NCBI GenBank assembly: GCA_022747635.1
Contig: JAKTNV010000004.1
Span: forward strand, 85,045,052-85,109,051
Origin: Hetaerina americana
Taxonomy: Eukaryota; Arthropoda; Insecta; Odonata; Calopterygidae
Direction: 5' to 3'
Length of the DNA: 64,000 nucleotides
Positions 36,400 through 48,879 of this stretch are shown here, piece after piece; the first letter of the stretch is position 1; each line of letters opens with the position of its first letter. A program made the position numbers and the translations under genes. The notes under the pieces are model-generated. The model was given only the letters and a program-made list of their open reading frames with translations, made no database searches and was not told where the DNA came from.

Positions 36400-37690
36400 T
36401 GCAGCTTACCGTGAGTTACACTTCTTCGAGAATGCTTTCCGTTTCTTTTTTCAACGTTAAATTTTTCAATAGTTATTAATGTATGAGAGATAATCATTTA
36501 AAGCAAGCACTGAAATAGGAATTCCCTTAACAGAAGGTACTCCCAGCCATACTGCATAGACAACAATAGAAGTCAATTAATAATGCACACGTAACCAAAA
36601 CAACAATACAATATTAGTAACAAATTAAATATGTATAAATTATTTGAATAATTTTGGACTTTGAAAATATGCAACGTTTTTTTAACAGTCGTGTAAATTT
36701 ATTAAATTAAACTATTAAAACAATAGTAATATAATTTTCGATGAAAAATCGAGAAATCATGTAAAGGCACGTCACAGGGGGCCTAAACAAATGAAATCTG
36801 TCAGCAGAATTCAAACAAAGAAATTTTCCATTCATTAAATGTGACTTATCAAGGATCATGATTAAATAGTTGTGCATTTTAATACCTATCTAAACTATTG
36901 ATTGCCTTGATAACATTTTAATATTATTCCTATATAAATTAATATTAAAATTCATGTTTTCTATCAGAATTTACAATGCATTTTTATGGAAATACTGATT
37001 TCTATCTCTCCCTGGATGGTAAAAGAATGTCACATGGTATTTCTCAATTTTCTTTCTTCATAGACATAACAGCTATCAGCATCAGTGCTGCGAATCAATG
37101 CTATTTGTTTACCTAATTTAAACTTCCTGGATCTTCTCCAATTTTTCCTTTATCTTCAAACATCAAATGTACAAATTTATACATGAAAGAAAGGAGATAG
37201 AGGTCATGGGGAGATGGAAAGAAGTCATGAAGGAGAAGGGAATGGGATGAGAAAGATAGAGAAAGATATACACAGCGACAATACACAAAAGAGACCTGAA
37301 TTAGAAAGATGTGGGGATTAGAGGGATTGAGGGGAGGCAAAGTTGACCTGGGTTTTGAGTGTGGAAAGTGAAAAAGAATGGCTAGAATAAGAATGAGGAA
37401 GTTGTAATATGAATTGGAGAAGAAAGAGATGTCAACATTTGATAAATGACATTGAACACTAAGCTTGATAGACCAGTTCATAAAAGAAAGATTGCCTCCA
37501 TTAGGTGTCATAAAAGGGAAAATTAGTGCAAACAGAAGGAGAGGAAAAAGAAAATTAGGTATCTATTTTGATTGGAATGAAGACCAGAAAGATTAACCAA
37601 AAAATAAAGAATGGAGCCTTAGAGAAAGAGATGCCTGCACATCCCTTGCTGCCTCATTGATATGAATGAACCATGGCTAACATGCCCCAT
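36400..37690. other. AT-rich gap, no gene recognised
   Basis: The sequence between the two RTE relics is AT-rich. The 132-codon minus frame at 37113-37511 is Leu/Ser/Phe-rich and shows no family resemblance. It is probably a chance frame opposite a purine-rich run. Confidence 0.45.
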
Positions 37691-37699
37691 GTAACAGCG

Positions 37700-38660
37700 A
37701 TACACCCTATGGAGATGTTGGATTGGTGAAGTAGCAAGTGGAATCTTTCCTCATTACATTTCATTTTGTGCATTCCTTTCTAGAAAATCACATAGCCTTT
37801 GTTTTATTAATATTGATTCTCATCCCATATCTGTCACACTGAATTTCCAATTCACTTGGCAATGCTTGCAACCCTTTGGATGACTGGAAAAATAAATCTT
37901 GGTCATCAGCAAACCTAACCAATTCTATGAATCCCCCCACACCGACTTTCTGTTCCTATCCCCCCTCAGCAACTTTCATTCCTATCCAAAAATACACTGT
38001 CCATGCCTCTTTAATCATTTCCTCAATGCATACTTTGAAGAGCAATGGACAACTCTGCCTTACTAATAAACAACCTGCCCTTCCTAACACTGACCATATG
38101 GACTCTCCGTTCCCCACTTGCACCAGAGCAGTCTGAGATGTGCCAAGTTGCAGATTAGCCTCCTCTCCCTCCATCTATTTGAATTTTCTCCAATATACTC
38201 AATATTTTTTCCCAATTCACTCTATCGAATTCCTTTTGGAAATCTATGGAACAGGCAAATATGTCCTGATTGTATTCTATATTCCTCTCAATTAGTGATC
38301 TCATTACTGCAATGGCATCACGTGGCCTCTCCCCTACCTAAACCAAAACTAATCATCCTTTAAGTAATCATTTTCCCTGCTCTCCATCCTTTTGTTGATG
38401 ATCCTGAGAACCACAAACCGCATGAGAAATCAAGCTTATTGTTCTGTAGCCCTTACATGTGGTAGCTCATCATAGCCCAGCCTTCGAGCCTTTTTTTGAT
38501 ATATTTCCATTTTTACTCAAAAGTACTCTGCTCTCTACCCTCACTCATGATTTTCTCTGCAACCTGTGATACTCTTGCCTCGTCATTCCAATTAACGCTT
38601 CTAAATTCCATTTCCTATGCTGTTTTGTCTTTTTGAATCGGATGCTACACTTCATGAGCA
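37700..38660 (-). pseudogene. RTE-type element, reverse transcriptase fragment
   Basis: On the minus strand, VRQSCPLLFKVCIEEMIKEA (RQGCPLSPLLF-type palm block, 38174-37956) is followed by VRFADDQDLFFQSSK (the FADD active site) and QCDRYGMRI. The part at about 38660-38520 carries the linker just after the endonuclease. Stops break the frame. It is related to, but distinct from, the copy at 33600-35990. Confidence 0.7.
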
Positions 38661-39140
38661 CTGAATTGTGATTACCCTATTAAACATATCTCCATGTAGA
38701 GTCATGGGAGCAGTAAGATTAAAAGAAAAGAAAGTCTTCCCTGGGCAAAATTTCTCACTTTCTTCATGCCTCAGCAGTCAATGTTAGTTTGTTGTTTGGT
38801 AGATTTGGTGGTGACATTTTTCTGTGTTGTTGTTCCAAAATGATGATTGTAACAAACATACGTCCACATATTTTCTTCATTTAATTTTCAAATGGAAGAA
38901 TGATTCATGCTTGCGTTTTTTGTCTTGTTCATAAAAAGGTGTAATTTGATAGCATCTAAGGGTGTCCAGATCTAACAGCACGTAATAGGAAGAGAGTAGA
39001 GGAAATATGCCAAAAATTGAATAATGGGATTTCAAATGGCCCAGTTTGATAGTTTTCATGTCTGTTTACCACGAGGTGTCCAAGGAAAGAATTATATTCC
39101 AATGCCACTTTTAGAGTAAGTGTAGTGATGATAAATGAAA

Positions 39141-39985
39141 CTAAGAAGCACAAAATAAGGAAACTCTCCCAGTATCGGTTTTTAAATTTTTCAGTGGCCA
39201 GACCACCTTTCTCAATGGAAGGAAGAAAACTGAGGATTCACATGATGGACAGGATGGGCATAGAGAGGACGGGAGAAGGAAACAAGGGAAGAAAGAGGGA
39301 GGAGTTTGGGGGTTCTCGGAAGGATTAGGGTGTGCCCCGTACTGGTTCAGGTTCAGGATTAGATTCGAGCCGATGCCAAGAAGCCAGATGCATGCCGACT
39401 CAAAGGTTTTGAGTTTGAGCGGTGTGCCTAAAGGGGGAAGGGAGGCAATAATGGACACATTGAAACAGGAGGGAGGCATATTTAGGCACTGATAGAGAGG
39501 CTAATGCAGAAGGTCTGCACAAGGCACAGTGATTGTTGATGCGGAGGCTATGGGGTGTGTTGCACTGCCCAACATAAAAGGGGGGACAGAGTTTGCAATT
39601 CAGTTGGTAGATTATATGATGGGATGTGCGCGAGGGAGTACCGTGGGCTGAGAGAAAATTGGTAAGTTGAGAGGAGAGGCAAGGAGAAGATGGGACAAGT
39701 TTTACATTTTGGCCAATTGCAAGGTGCACAGGTGTATTAGTGGATGGCAGAGGATTTGGATAAAGGTTTGGTGGATTTTAATGCCTGATAAATTGGTGGG
39801 TCATTTATAAGGGACTAAGGGACATTTGTGTAATAAGTTTGCCATTGTCTTTTGGTTAGTCAAGAAGGGGAAGACATCTTTTAGATAATGCCTGAGGAAC
39901 TGAATTCCTCGGAAGAATGCTATGCAGATGGTGTGTGCGCGTTAGTATCTTGGGAAGGTTTGGGAGAATGAATGTGTCAGAGGTT
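39141..39985 (-). pseudogene. Penelope-like element, GIY-YIG endonuclease relic
   Basis: The minus-strand frame at 39729-39400 has IIYQLNCKLCPPFYVGQ, where the paired Cys and the FYVGQ segment match the GIY-YIG nuclease of Penelope-like retroelements, followed by LRINNH. A second, overlapping frame (39479-39141) continues with CFNVSIIASLPP and TFESACIWLLGIGSN, the usual C-terminal blocks. The two frames are out of register, so at least one frameshift has occurred. Upstream (39985-39730) resembles the end of the reverse transcriptase region. The copy is inactive and 5'-truncated. Confidence 0.65.
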
Positions 39986-39989
39986 TTTT

Positions 39990-41500
39990 TATTGATAAAG
40001 GACTCAGGGTCGCTCTCCTAAGCAGAAGAGAGCGTTATGTAGACTGTAAAGGAATGTGCCCAGGGGATTTTGGTTATTACAAATACAGTGACCAGGAGTG
40101 GAGACTATAAAAACAGACATTGACTGCTGAGGCATGAAAAAAGTAGAAAAGAATGCTCACGCTCAGGAGTTGGCATGTATGGGCTGTGAATGTTGCTCCT
40201 ATGAAATCTCAATTTCATATTATCTTGGGACATACATATCAAAGGACTAACAATAGCTAAACTTTTAAGAGTCAATTAGGCATAGGCTTTCATAATGTAA
40301 ATATGCAAAGCATTGCATCAGGTATTCCTAATGGTCCTGCTCTGCTTTCCATGATTTCACCAGTGAACTTGTAACTCATGTTTTTAGCAACAACCATGAT
40401 AAGATACTAAGGTAACAGATGCGAACCATGTTATTAACATTCAGTTTTGTATGTCAACCTACATTTGTTGTTCAATTGTAGTCAGTCAATGTAGACCTCA
40501 GTAGTTTCTTGGAACTTACATTTACTTTCACTGCTAGGATTGTGAAAACATTTGGGGGTGACATTGCAATCCATTTTCTTACCAGTGTTTATGAATGATC
40601 ACAAAAGACTCTGCCTGACTGAGAATAGACAAAGAAATAATAGTATGCAAAAGTCTGCTTAATAGCAATATTATTAAAAATAGTAAAATTTTCGGCTGGT
40701 AATTTCCTACTGCCAACGAATATCATGTTATCTTCCTCCAAAAGGATATTGTCTCATTAAATTATTTTTTTATACAGTACTCATTGTCTGCGTATTTGAC
40801 AATTTGAATGAAATTATCTATGATGAGGGTAAAGAAACAGAGCTAACCCTGAAAGTGTTATGTTGAAATTATCAATGTTTATCGTTCATGCGGCAGAATT
40901 ACTTATTTTAAATATATTTAATCTGAAAACTTTTTCTCAACTTTTATTATTAAATTTCCTCCTAGAAATCTTCAAGGTGGTTGCGTCAGTGGCCCTGATC
41001 GTCAATGGTTTCTATAATGAACTTCTGCAGAAATTTTTGAATGAATGTGCTTATATTTTTTAAGGATAATTTTTGCCATGATTGGCTTTTATGTGGGGAT
41101 GGGATTGGAAATAGTTGCAATTTAGGGCAGATAGGCAAGTGAGCTGCTAGTTGCCATAAGTACGTGCTGAAGTAGTTTGTGACAAAGTGATAGTTTATAG
41201 AGAGAATGACATTGAAAATGTTCAAAATATGTCGGCCCAGTAAGAGATATTGCGATTTATAGATGGAATAAGGGATTGAATGATGGGGAAGAAATTATAT
41301 TTTTGTGATTTCATTGTATGAATGCTGTCTTATATATGTATGGATTCCATATTTTTTAATTCCCTACATTAATTAATGAATGAACTGGTATTGGTATTTG
41401 CAAACAGATATAACTACTGCTCCAGTTTTGTTTCCAAAATATGAATATTTGCATATATTTCTGCGTTCTGTATCACCTCGTCAATATCGATCATTTATTT
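39990..41500. other. AT-rich gap, no gene recognised
   Basis: Only short frames without family resemblance were seen. Confidence 0.45.
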
Positions 41501-41504
41501 ATAT

Positions 41505-42265
41505 ATGTACCCAGCAAGCCATCGCTAGGCTGTGTGGCAGGGGGTGAATAAATACCAGAATAATTTTACCTGAACATGACCCTACTGTGGTCAAACAATG
41601 TTATTATGATCCCTATCCCATGACTATCGTTCAAGGAAAAAATAACATCTTAAATCTATCTGTTCTACACTTAATTTCTCTAATTTTATTAGCATGGTCT
41701 CTCCTATTGCAGTACGATGGGGGTAATAATGCATTTTCAACATCACTGCTAAAGAGACGCCCTTCCAATTTATACAAGAGCTTCTATCTGTAATTTAACC
41801 TTCGCTCCATGAATGATTCCCAGCCTAGACGCTCCAATATTTTGGATACACTACTAAGTTTATCATCACAATGTTTTACAAATCTAGCTCCTCTATGCTA
41901 CACTCAATCCAATTCATCAATTAATCCAGCTTCACGAGGATCCCATATACTTTAAGGATATTCTAAATGAGGCCTAACCAGTGACAGATAACATTTCTCC
42001 ATGACCTTTTTATCAAATTCACCCAGTACTCTTCCAATAAATCATGAGTTTTGGCGAGCTTGTCCACATATTCCTGTATGTGTTTTGCCCACGAGAGATT
42101 GTGAGTGAAGTTTTTAATTGAATCGACACATTCTATTTCAATGTTCCCAATGCAGTAGGCATTTGGGTTGGAATTGCTCCTTTCCAAAAATTTATGACTA
42201 TGCACTTTTTTAAGTTTAATTCTAATTGCTATCCAAAATTCATTATTATTATTATGATTATTCAT
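41505..42265 (-). pseudogene. Jockey/CR1-type reverse transcriptase C-terminal relic
   Basis: The minus strand carries YCIGNIEIECVDSIKNFTH, LSWAKHIQEYVDKLAK and then the CYLSLVRPHLEY block, which is nearly identical in DNA to 6085-6140. It continues to a 3' end at about 41510 (GTGTGGCAGGGGGTG on the plus strand). It belongs to the same family as the copies at 5948-7005 and 22760-22965, and reads uninterrupted where the first of these has its insertion. Confidence 0.75.
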
Positions 42266-42269
42266 TTAC

Positions 42270-43770
42270 TCAAATGTGATTGCTGGTGGATAGGTAAACA
42301 TTCCATCTTTCGGCAGCGAAAGTTTGAGGAGCTTATGCTCTGGAGTTAGCAAATTATTTGATTCTCTTAGGCTCTCACTTCATGGTATGCCAAAGGAGGC
42401 AGATGGTGAATTCTTGTGGTAGACATCGGTTTTTTAACATCTTGGTATGGAAATTTTGGTTCAGTTGAAGCACTGAATATCATTGTAATATTTTAATGCC
42501 AAATTGTAAGATTATATTTACCCTACTTCAGATTTCAGTAACTAAGGATTTAAAATTTTGTTTTTTTTCAGCATAGAAATGGATTATTTGAAGTTCCAAA
42601 ATATATATTCCCATGGAACAAATCATTTTGACATTTAGTTAAATACTTCCCTACTAGCTATCCATCATCTTAAAGTTGTTTTAAATCATTGCATCATTTT
42701 TTTTGAGAATGGAAGTAGGAGGAAGGAAGCCCTGCGACTTGGTGTATGTGGTATGTAGTTTGTCGACTACAATAGAAGAGAAGAATTTAGCCGTAAACCC
42801 TAGTCATGTAACCTTGACTTTGTGAGAGACAGAGCGTTGATATGAACAAATAAATTGATTTTTTCAGTTATTGATGCATCAGGGACTTCCCTCTGTGTAT
42901 TTTGGAAAATCGATGCATATTTCATTAGTTTTTTTTTCATTTTCCAACAAATGTAATGGGCGCAAAGTCGGCTAGCAACGGCAGACATGATTCGATTTTT
43001 TTAAATTGTAAATTGTGATTTGATGTTTAATATTTGACAGCTATGTTTGGTTCATTTTCAATGGTAAATTTTTAGCTCCTTGTCGGACTAAAATTGTTTC
43101 TTACTAGAAGCAGAATTGAAAATATAAGTACGCACAGATAAATGCCGATATCCCGTGAAGACTTAATTCTAATAATCTGCGAAAGAACAGTCACGATAGG
43201 AAGGCAAACTATTCCGTTGACCGTAAGTCAAGGAGTAATTTCGTACAGAACTATCGCAGCAAAGCGAAGTCGATTGATACAATGGGTGGATTTAGTGCAT
43301 ATCTTTCATGCAAGCGCACGAATGGCTTTTACGTAAGATGATTGAAATAATTTGATCATTATGTTTACGAGGTATGGGTGTAATTGCATGCAATACTCAA
43401 AAGTTGTAAAATTATCTGCATACTGTCCGAGTACCCCGTGCGAGAAGGAAAAACATAATATGCAACAGTGTACTGTCCATCGTACACAGCACACAACTGG
43501 CCTTAAAAACGAATTATTTAAATATTTTGCCTATTATGTGCACGAAATATGGTCGCCATTGTACAAAGGATTCAAATGCCATAAATTTGTCAAAAATCTC
43601 TAGTTTTTCGCACTGCACAATACGAATAATTGCCATGCAATTCACTTTTAATGATTAGTTTTTACTGAAGGCACGGAATGTTTTACGAAAGAATTAAGCT
43701 AACAATAAAACATATAATTATATGTTTTAACGAGAAATTATGTGATTGATCATTATCGGTACATGGGTAC
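42270..43770. other. AT-rich gap, no gene recognised
   Basis: Short frames only, none with a recognisable domain. Confidence 0.45.
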
Positions 43771-43777
43771 TCAACAA

Positions 43778-43816
43778 GAACTGGACACCTACGTCTTCAA
43801 CGTAGGTGTCCAGTTC
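43778..43816. repeat. Perfect 17-bp hairpin with 5-nt loop
   Basis: The arms GAACTGGACACCTACGT (43778-43794) and its exact reverse complement (43800-43816) flank the loop CTTCA. It lies about 580 bp upstream of the gustatory receptor start. Function is unknown. Confidence 0.9.
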
Positions 43817-44397
43817 ATTCGCAATATTCACACGTTATACTAATTCATTTTGGAATCACTTCGCATGAAGCATTTAAGTTGGAGCATGTTTTTCTATCGG
43901 GGTGTCGTCAGTGTCCGTTTGTAATTTTAGCAATCACCACGACCGTTGTCGAAGCATATCGAGGAAGTATTCCCGCGGAAAGGTGAGGAGGCACTTTACG
44001 GTACCCCAGGGTAAACACGGCTGTCACAAAAGACAATACCAATTTTCTTCGGGTTACTGAATGTCAGAATAGCGATAGAGCGAAGAGAACATGTCATCAC
44101 CTTAACATCGACGAATTGGGTTACTTAATTAAATGAATGGAATTGACTATTCAAAACTCCTATAGAAACTCGATGAGTTCGATGAAATGCTTCTGGGTCA
44201 AAAGAGTGCAGTTGAGGAAAGCTTGGGTAACGAAAAGGCTTTTTCCCTTTAGCTTTACGATATAGTTGGGATATCAAGGGTTCACATTGAACCCCTAATA
44301 ATGGCGTTTATGCATGGCTGAGGAATATTAAAAAATGTACGAGAAACTGAAATATTACAGCTCTTGAGGAGTAAAGGGAAGGTTCAACGCCCACACA

Positions 44398-46885
44398 ATG
44401 CCAGTTAGGGCAAACGTAGCTCCTGGAGAAACGTCCAGAGAGGAAGGCCATTTGGGACCCGATGCCAAACACGGCACGCAGCGTTCCGAGAGGATATGTT
44501 TTGGAGGCCAAACTGGTGACCACCCACTCGCCGACCAAGACGTCTTGAGGACATTGCGACCAATCCTCATTAGCGGGAGAATTTTCGGAATGCCCTACTA
44601 CCCTCTGCATGAGGACGTCAAGCGCGGACGTTACACGCCACGATTTTACGAAACCCTGACCCTCGTAAGCTACGCAGTCCTGCTGTTGACCGTCGGGATG
44701 TTCGCATACATAATTCCCCAACTCTACCAGTACGGCTCTCGGCTAGTCAAGGGGGTGGAGGAGTCCACTTCCAGTGGAATAAACGTGACGGTACTCTGGT
44801 TCACGACGACCACTCTCGGTTTGGTTCCTTTGACCAGTTCGATTGTCCTCCGTGCACGAATAAGTGAGCTGATTGTGGAACTCCGCGACGTTCATGCTAA
44901 GCTGAGAGCGGTTGGGGCACTGGAGATTAGGAGACACTGGTTTATATTCAGAATAATCGTCAACATGATCGTTGATAACATTGTCACTGCGACGCTGATG
45001 TACCTTGCATTCATTTACGCCGAGGAAATGCAGCTCTTCAGACAGATCATGAATTGTGCGTTCATGTTCTACATGATGTCCGTCTCTATGCTCTCGAGGA
45101 CATTGTTACTGACGATTCTTCGACTGATAAGCTCGGGGTTCGGAACGATCAGTGACGTCCTCCTCAACGCTTTCGGAGACAATTCACACGAAAGCGGTAC
45201 CCGGTCGAGGCGACGACGGCCGGATGAATTGGTGCCTTCGAAGAGGGAGACGTACCATAGACGCAGGAGAAAGAAGCTTCCAAGATCCCCGAAAATATTT
45301 GATGAAAGCGACACGGCCAGGTTGAGACAGCTGGCCTCACTCCACTTGAAACTCGGACACATTTGCGTTAAGTTTATGTCCGTGTTCGGCCCTCATCTAC
45401 TTTCGCTATTTCTCGCCACCATCGTGTGCTCGCTTTGTTATTGCTACTTCTTCTTGCAGTGGGCCATGGGGACACTAGCCATGGAATATGTCACGGCCCA
45501 CGTGATCTTCTTTGTGTTTATGCAGATCAAATTTTTTTTCATATCCATGGCCATCGCTTGGCTTTGCGGAGATGTGTCACGTAAGGTATGTTCCGAAATA
45601 ATTATTTCTAGTTGAATTGATAATCCCTCAGTAAATTACATGACAGAAGGAAGATGTGAACTAGTTTATCCTTCTTTTGAAAGGCTGAAAGCATGGGAAG
45701 AGTGGTCTCTTCCATAATGATAAAAATGGATGAAGCCCCGATCAAAGATGAGGTAAACAAGATGAGCAAATTATTAAATCCCTTTAATAGCAATTCAAAA
45801 GCTAAATAAACAATATTATTTTAAGTTTAATATTTGTTCAAACTATGGTTCTTTCTTTCTAGCTTCGAACATTTGCAAGCCAGTTGCTACACTCCACAGT
45901 AGATTTTGAATGCTGCGGTCTGGTGAAAATAAGGCCATCGATAATGACATCTGTTAGTACTTCGTAAACTACAATATAATTTTAGCTGATTTCATTATTT
46001 GAGTATAATTTTTAGAACTCACAATGTTCAAGGATAGCTTTGTTTCTATCCTACTAGATTATAAAAAAACAATAGATGTCAAGCATCAATATTTAGATTT
46101 AAGCTTCCATAAGATAGTCAAATATAAAAACCTTGTAGAAGAGCAATGAATTGTTCAAAATTTAAATAGAATCAAATGCCTATGGGAGCCAAAATGAAGT
46201 CCTCAAAACCCACAATGTAATTTTTCCAGTCAGCAATTCATAATTTTGAAAAACAATTGATATTTCCATGAAAAAGGGATTCCTTGGATAGAAAATGTTT
46301 CTTTCTCCTTTTTTCATAGAAGTATCAAGTATTTATCCAAATCATGAATCACTTCCATTTATTAAAACCAGAAACCACCGTATACTGACTGGAGTTGCCC
46401 AGTTGTATTTTAATCATGAATCAGTTCCGTGAACTCATGCCAAAACCCATTATGTACATTCTAGCAAACATATTCCCTAAGAACATGATATATGTATCAT
46501 GCAAAGAATATTCAAAGCTTCCATGAAATTAAGTCAGATGCTCACTATTTGAGTGTCCAATATTTTCAATGTACGAGATCCATTTTGCCTTGTGGGCACA
46601 GCTACAGGGCCCAAATGCCATTCTGGTCACCAGCTGAGGAAATTGGTGGGCGCTGGAAAACCTTTCCATCAAACCAGTGTGCAAATAAAACAAAGTGTAT
46701 CTAAATGAACTGACATTTATGTAATTATATATTTTCAGATGACAGCAACTATTGTAACACATCTTGTGATCATAATCCAGTTTCAACTTTCAGCACTTCA
46801 GACTGAAATTAGTGATGAAGAAATACCACATGAAGTGCTCATGGGTACACCTTCAAGCTATAATTTAACCAGTAGTGACATGTAA
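44398..46885 (+). CDS. Insect gustatory receptor (7-TM ligand-gated channel family), four exons
   Basis: Coding exons are 44398-45585, 45684-45752, 45863-45952 and 46739-46885 (TAA). They give 497 codons, near the upper end for this family. All three introns are phase 0 with good GT-AG signals, as is typical of the 3' end of insect Gr genes. The N-terminal block LRPILISGRIFGMPYYPL fits the family. Hydrophobic segments lie at roughly residues 83-106, 130-152, 181-208, 217-245, 331-358, 364-390 and 452-468. The C-terminal signature appears as THLVIIIQF, where TYxxxxxQF is usual. Between TM4 and TM5 is a long basic loop (RSRRRR at about 269-274, HRRRRKK at about 287-293). An in-frame TGA lies just upstream of the chosen ATG, but an extra 5' exon cannot be excluded. 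The protein should sit in the membrane of chemosensory neurons as a tastant-gated cation channel subunit. The ligand and subfamily cannot be told from the sequence. Confidence 0.85.
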
Positions 46886-47171
46886 TTCCCAATATGGAAC
46901 AGAAACCTACTAATCTGGCAAAGATAGATTGAAATGAAGTCTTCAAATTTTCTAAGACACCTATGAAGTACAAACATATTTGCTTAAGACTACTACTGTA
47001 TTTAATGTGACACAGGCTTGGGCTGAATCAAGTCAGTTAATCCCACTACTCCCCCATTCCATGTACTGAGTTTGTATTAATCACGGTGAAAAAACAAAAA
47101 TTATTTTCCTTCGGAAAGACTTACTACCTGTATTGATAAAAAACAAAAGTTTCCCTTAACATCTTTTATGC

Positions 47172-47177
47172 AATAAA
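47172..47177 (+). promoter_or_regulatory. Possible polyadenylation signal of the gustatory receptor gene
   Basis: AATAAA about 290 bases after the stop codon at 46885. This is a position-based guess. Confidence 0.3.
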
Positions 47178-47179
47178 CA

Positions 47180-48660
47180 AGAGACCATGCACTAAATGCA
47201 TAAAATCGCGCACACCTTTGTACCTATGAAAACTAAACAAACTAACAGCCAGGATATTACGGCTGTAATAATAATGTTCATTAGACCTTGAAATGATATG
47301 TATTGCCTTATTTTGCTCAAGAGCTGATATAAGTGATGCATAAAATACAGTCCTTGCTAATAAAAATTGAATTTTTTTCCATCAACTAGATGGATTTTAA
47401 TAATAATTTCATTGGAATGCAAATACTTGGTTGTTCTGCAAAATGTTTTTAGTTAGGACCTGCATTTTGACGTGAAACATGTTTATAATATATGTGTTAG
47501 TTATACATTATAAACATGTTAAAGCTAAGCCCTACTACTATATGCAAAAAGTGGCCATATAATCTGAAGGCTTTGAGCTGAATCTCCATCTAGGAATGAA
47601 TCTTGTGTTGTCCGGTCAGAGATTTTAATGAGTTGAGTATTTTGATGTCAGCTATCAGAGCATCTTAAAAATCCAGTTTTTAGTAAAAATATCATTGGCT
47701 TCACAACTGGCATATACCCAATAACAATTGCACTAAGAAATCAGTGGCATAAAAATGTACATCAGAGTACAAATATACACATCTTAACACAGTCAATCAA
47801 GTTAAGTAGAGTGATTGATTTCATTTCTAGAGTGATTGTGACCATATTTGGACCATAAACTATGTGACCATAGACTCAATCTTGCACTGCCCCAATAAAG
47901 ATGTTAAATAAATAAATAAACTTATTTACCATTAATACGAAATATTCTCTTCCATGAAAGAAGGATTGGCAACAGAAAATTTCTTGGCACTTGCACAGAC
48001 ATTAATTTTCAGGGGAAGAGTTCATTCTCTAAACACTTGTTCTAAGAGGATAAAAGGTAAACGACACATACATTCACCATAGTGGTCACTTTCCTTTGAT
48101 GCTAATTTTCAAATGCTCTTTCTTTCCTTAAATTGCCTATTTCAAAATGATATATATATTATCAAAGAAACTGATTTTTTAATAAGTAAGAATAATTACT
48201 TCAGAGCGATATATAAGGTATCCCAGGAGAACAAGAATACCAACATGTATATTTATAGGGTATATATAATAGGGTAAATTTCTTTTCCCTAAATCATAAT
48301 GATTACTTTAAGTTCTTATTTGAAACATCCTTATAACTGTATCTTACAGTTATTTTGAACTAAAAATGATCAAAACCATATGGATGAAATAATCTGATTT
48401 TATTCTCCATATTGGATTGAAAATATAAAAAAGAGGTAGGACACAAATGTATAATGTTATATAAATGTTATGGTAACCACAACCAGCGACTAGATCACAA
48501 GAATTGCATTCTTCAGGACCTAGCTATCTTCATATTATGAAATAGTTTCTTCACCAACCATCCATAAATACTCAATTACTAATTTAAATATAATAATGGT
48601 AAGTACATTAAGAGAACCGATTTAATATAATAGAAAAACTACAGAAAAAACCACAAGCAA
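47180..48660. other. AT-rich gap, no gene recognised
   Basis: Contains an inverted repeat at 47476-47520 (arms starting AACATGTTTATAAT) and an AATAAA (47894) followed by TAAA units (47905-47920) that may be the tail of an old retroposon. No coding frame was recognised. Confidence 0.45.
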
Positions 48661-48669
48661 AATGGTACT

Positions 48670-48696
48670 TTATATATATATATTTCTGCACACGTG

Positions 48697-48736
<40 letters not shown>

Positions 48737-48871
48737 TACATGCATATCTATATATATATATATATGCACATATATGTATATATATATACATATACATATA
48801 TGTATATATATATACACACACACATACATGCATATCTATATATATGCACACACACACATATATATATATAT
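48670..48871. repeat. Compound TA/CA microsatellite
   Basis: Runs of TA alternate with CA and with ATGCATA-type units over about 200 bases. A block around CATACATGCATATCTA appears twice (about 48731-48770 and 48817-48850), so part of the array was duplicated. The Tyr/Ile/His-rich frames over it are artefacts of the repeat. Confidence 0.9.
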
Positions 48872-48879
48872 TCAGACTC

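Noticed and set aside
44308..44721. A 137-codon minus-strand frame
   Set aside because: It is a shadow of the first gustatory receptor exon, which has membrane segments and family motifs on the plus strand.
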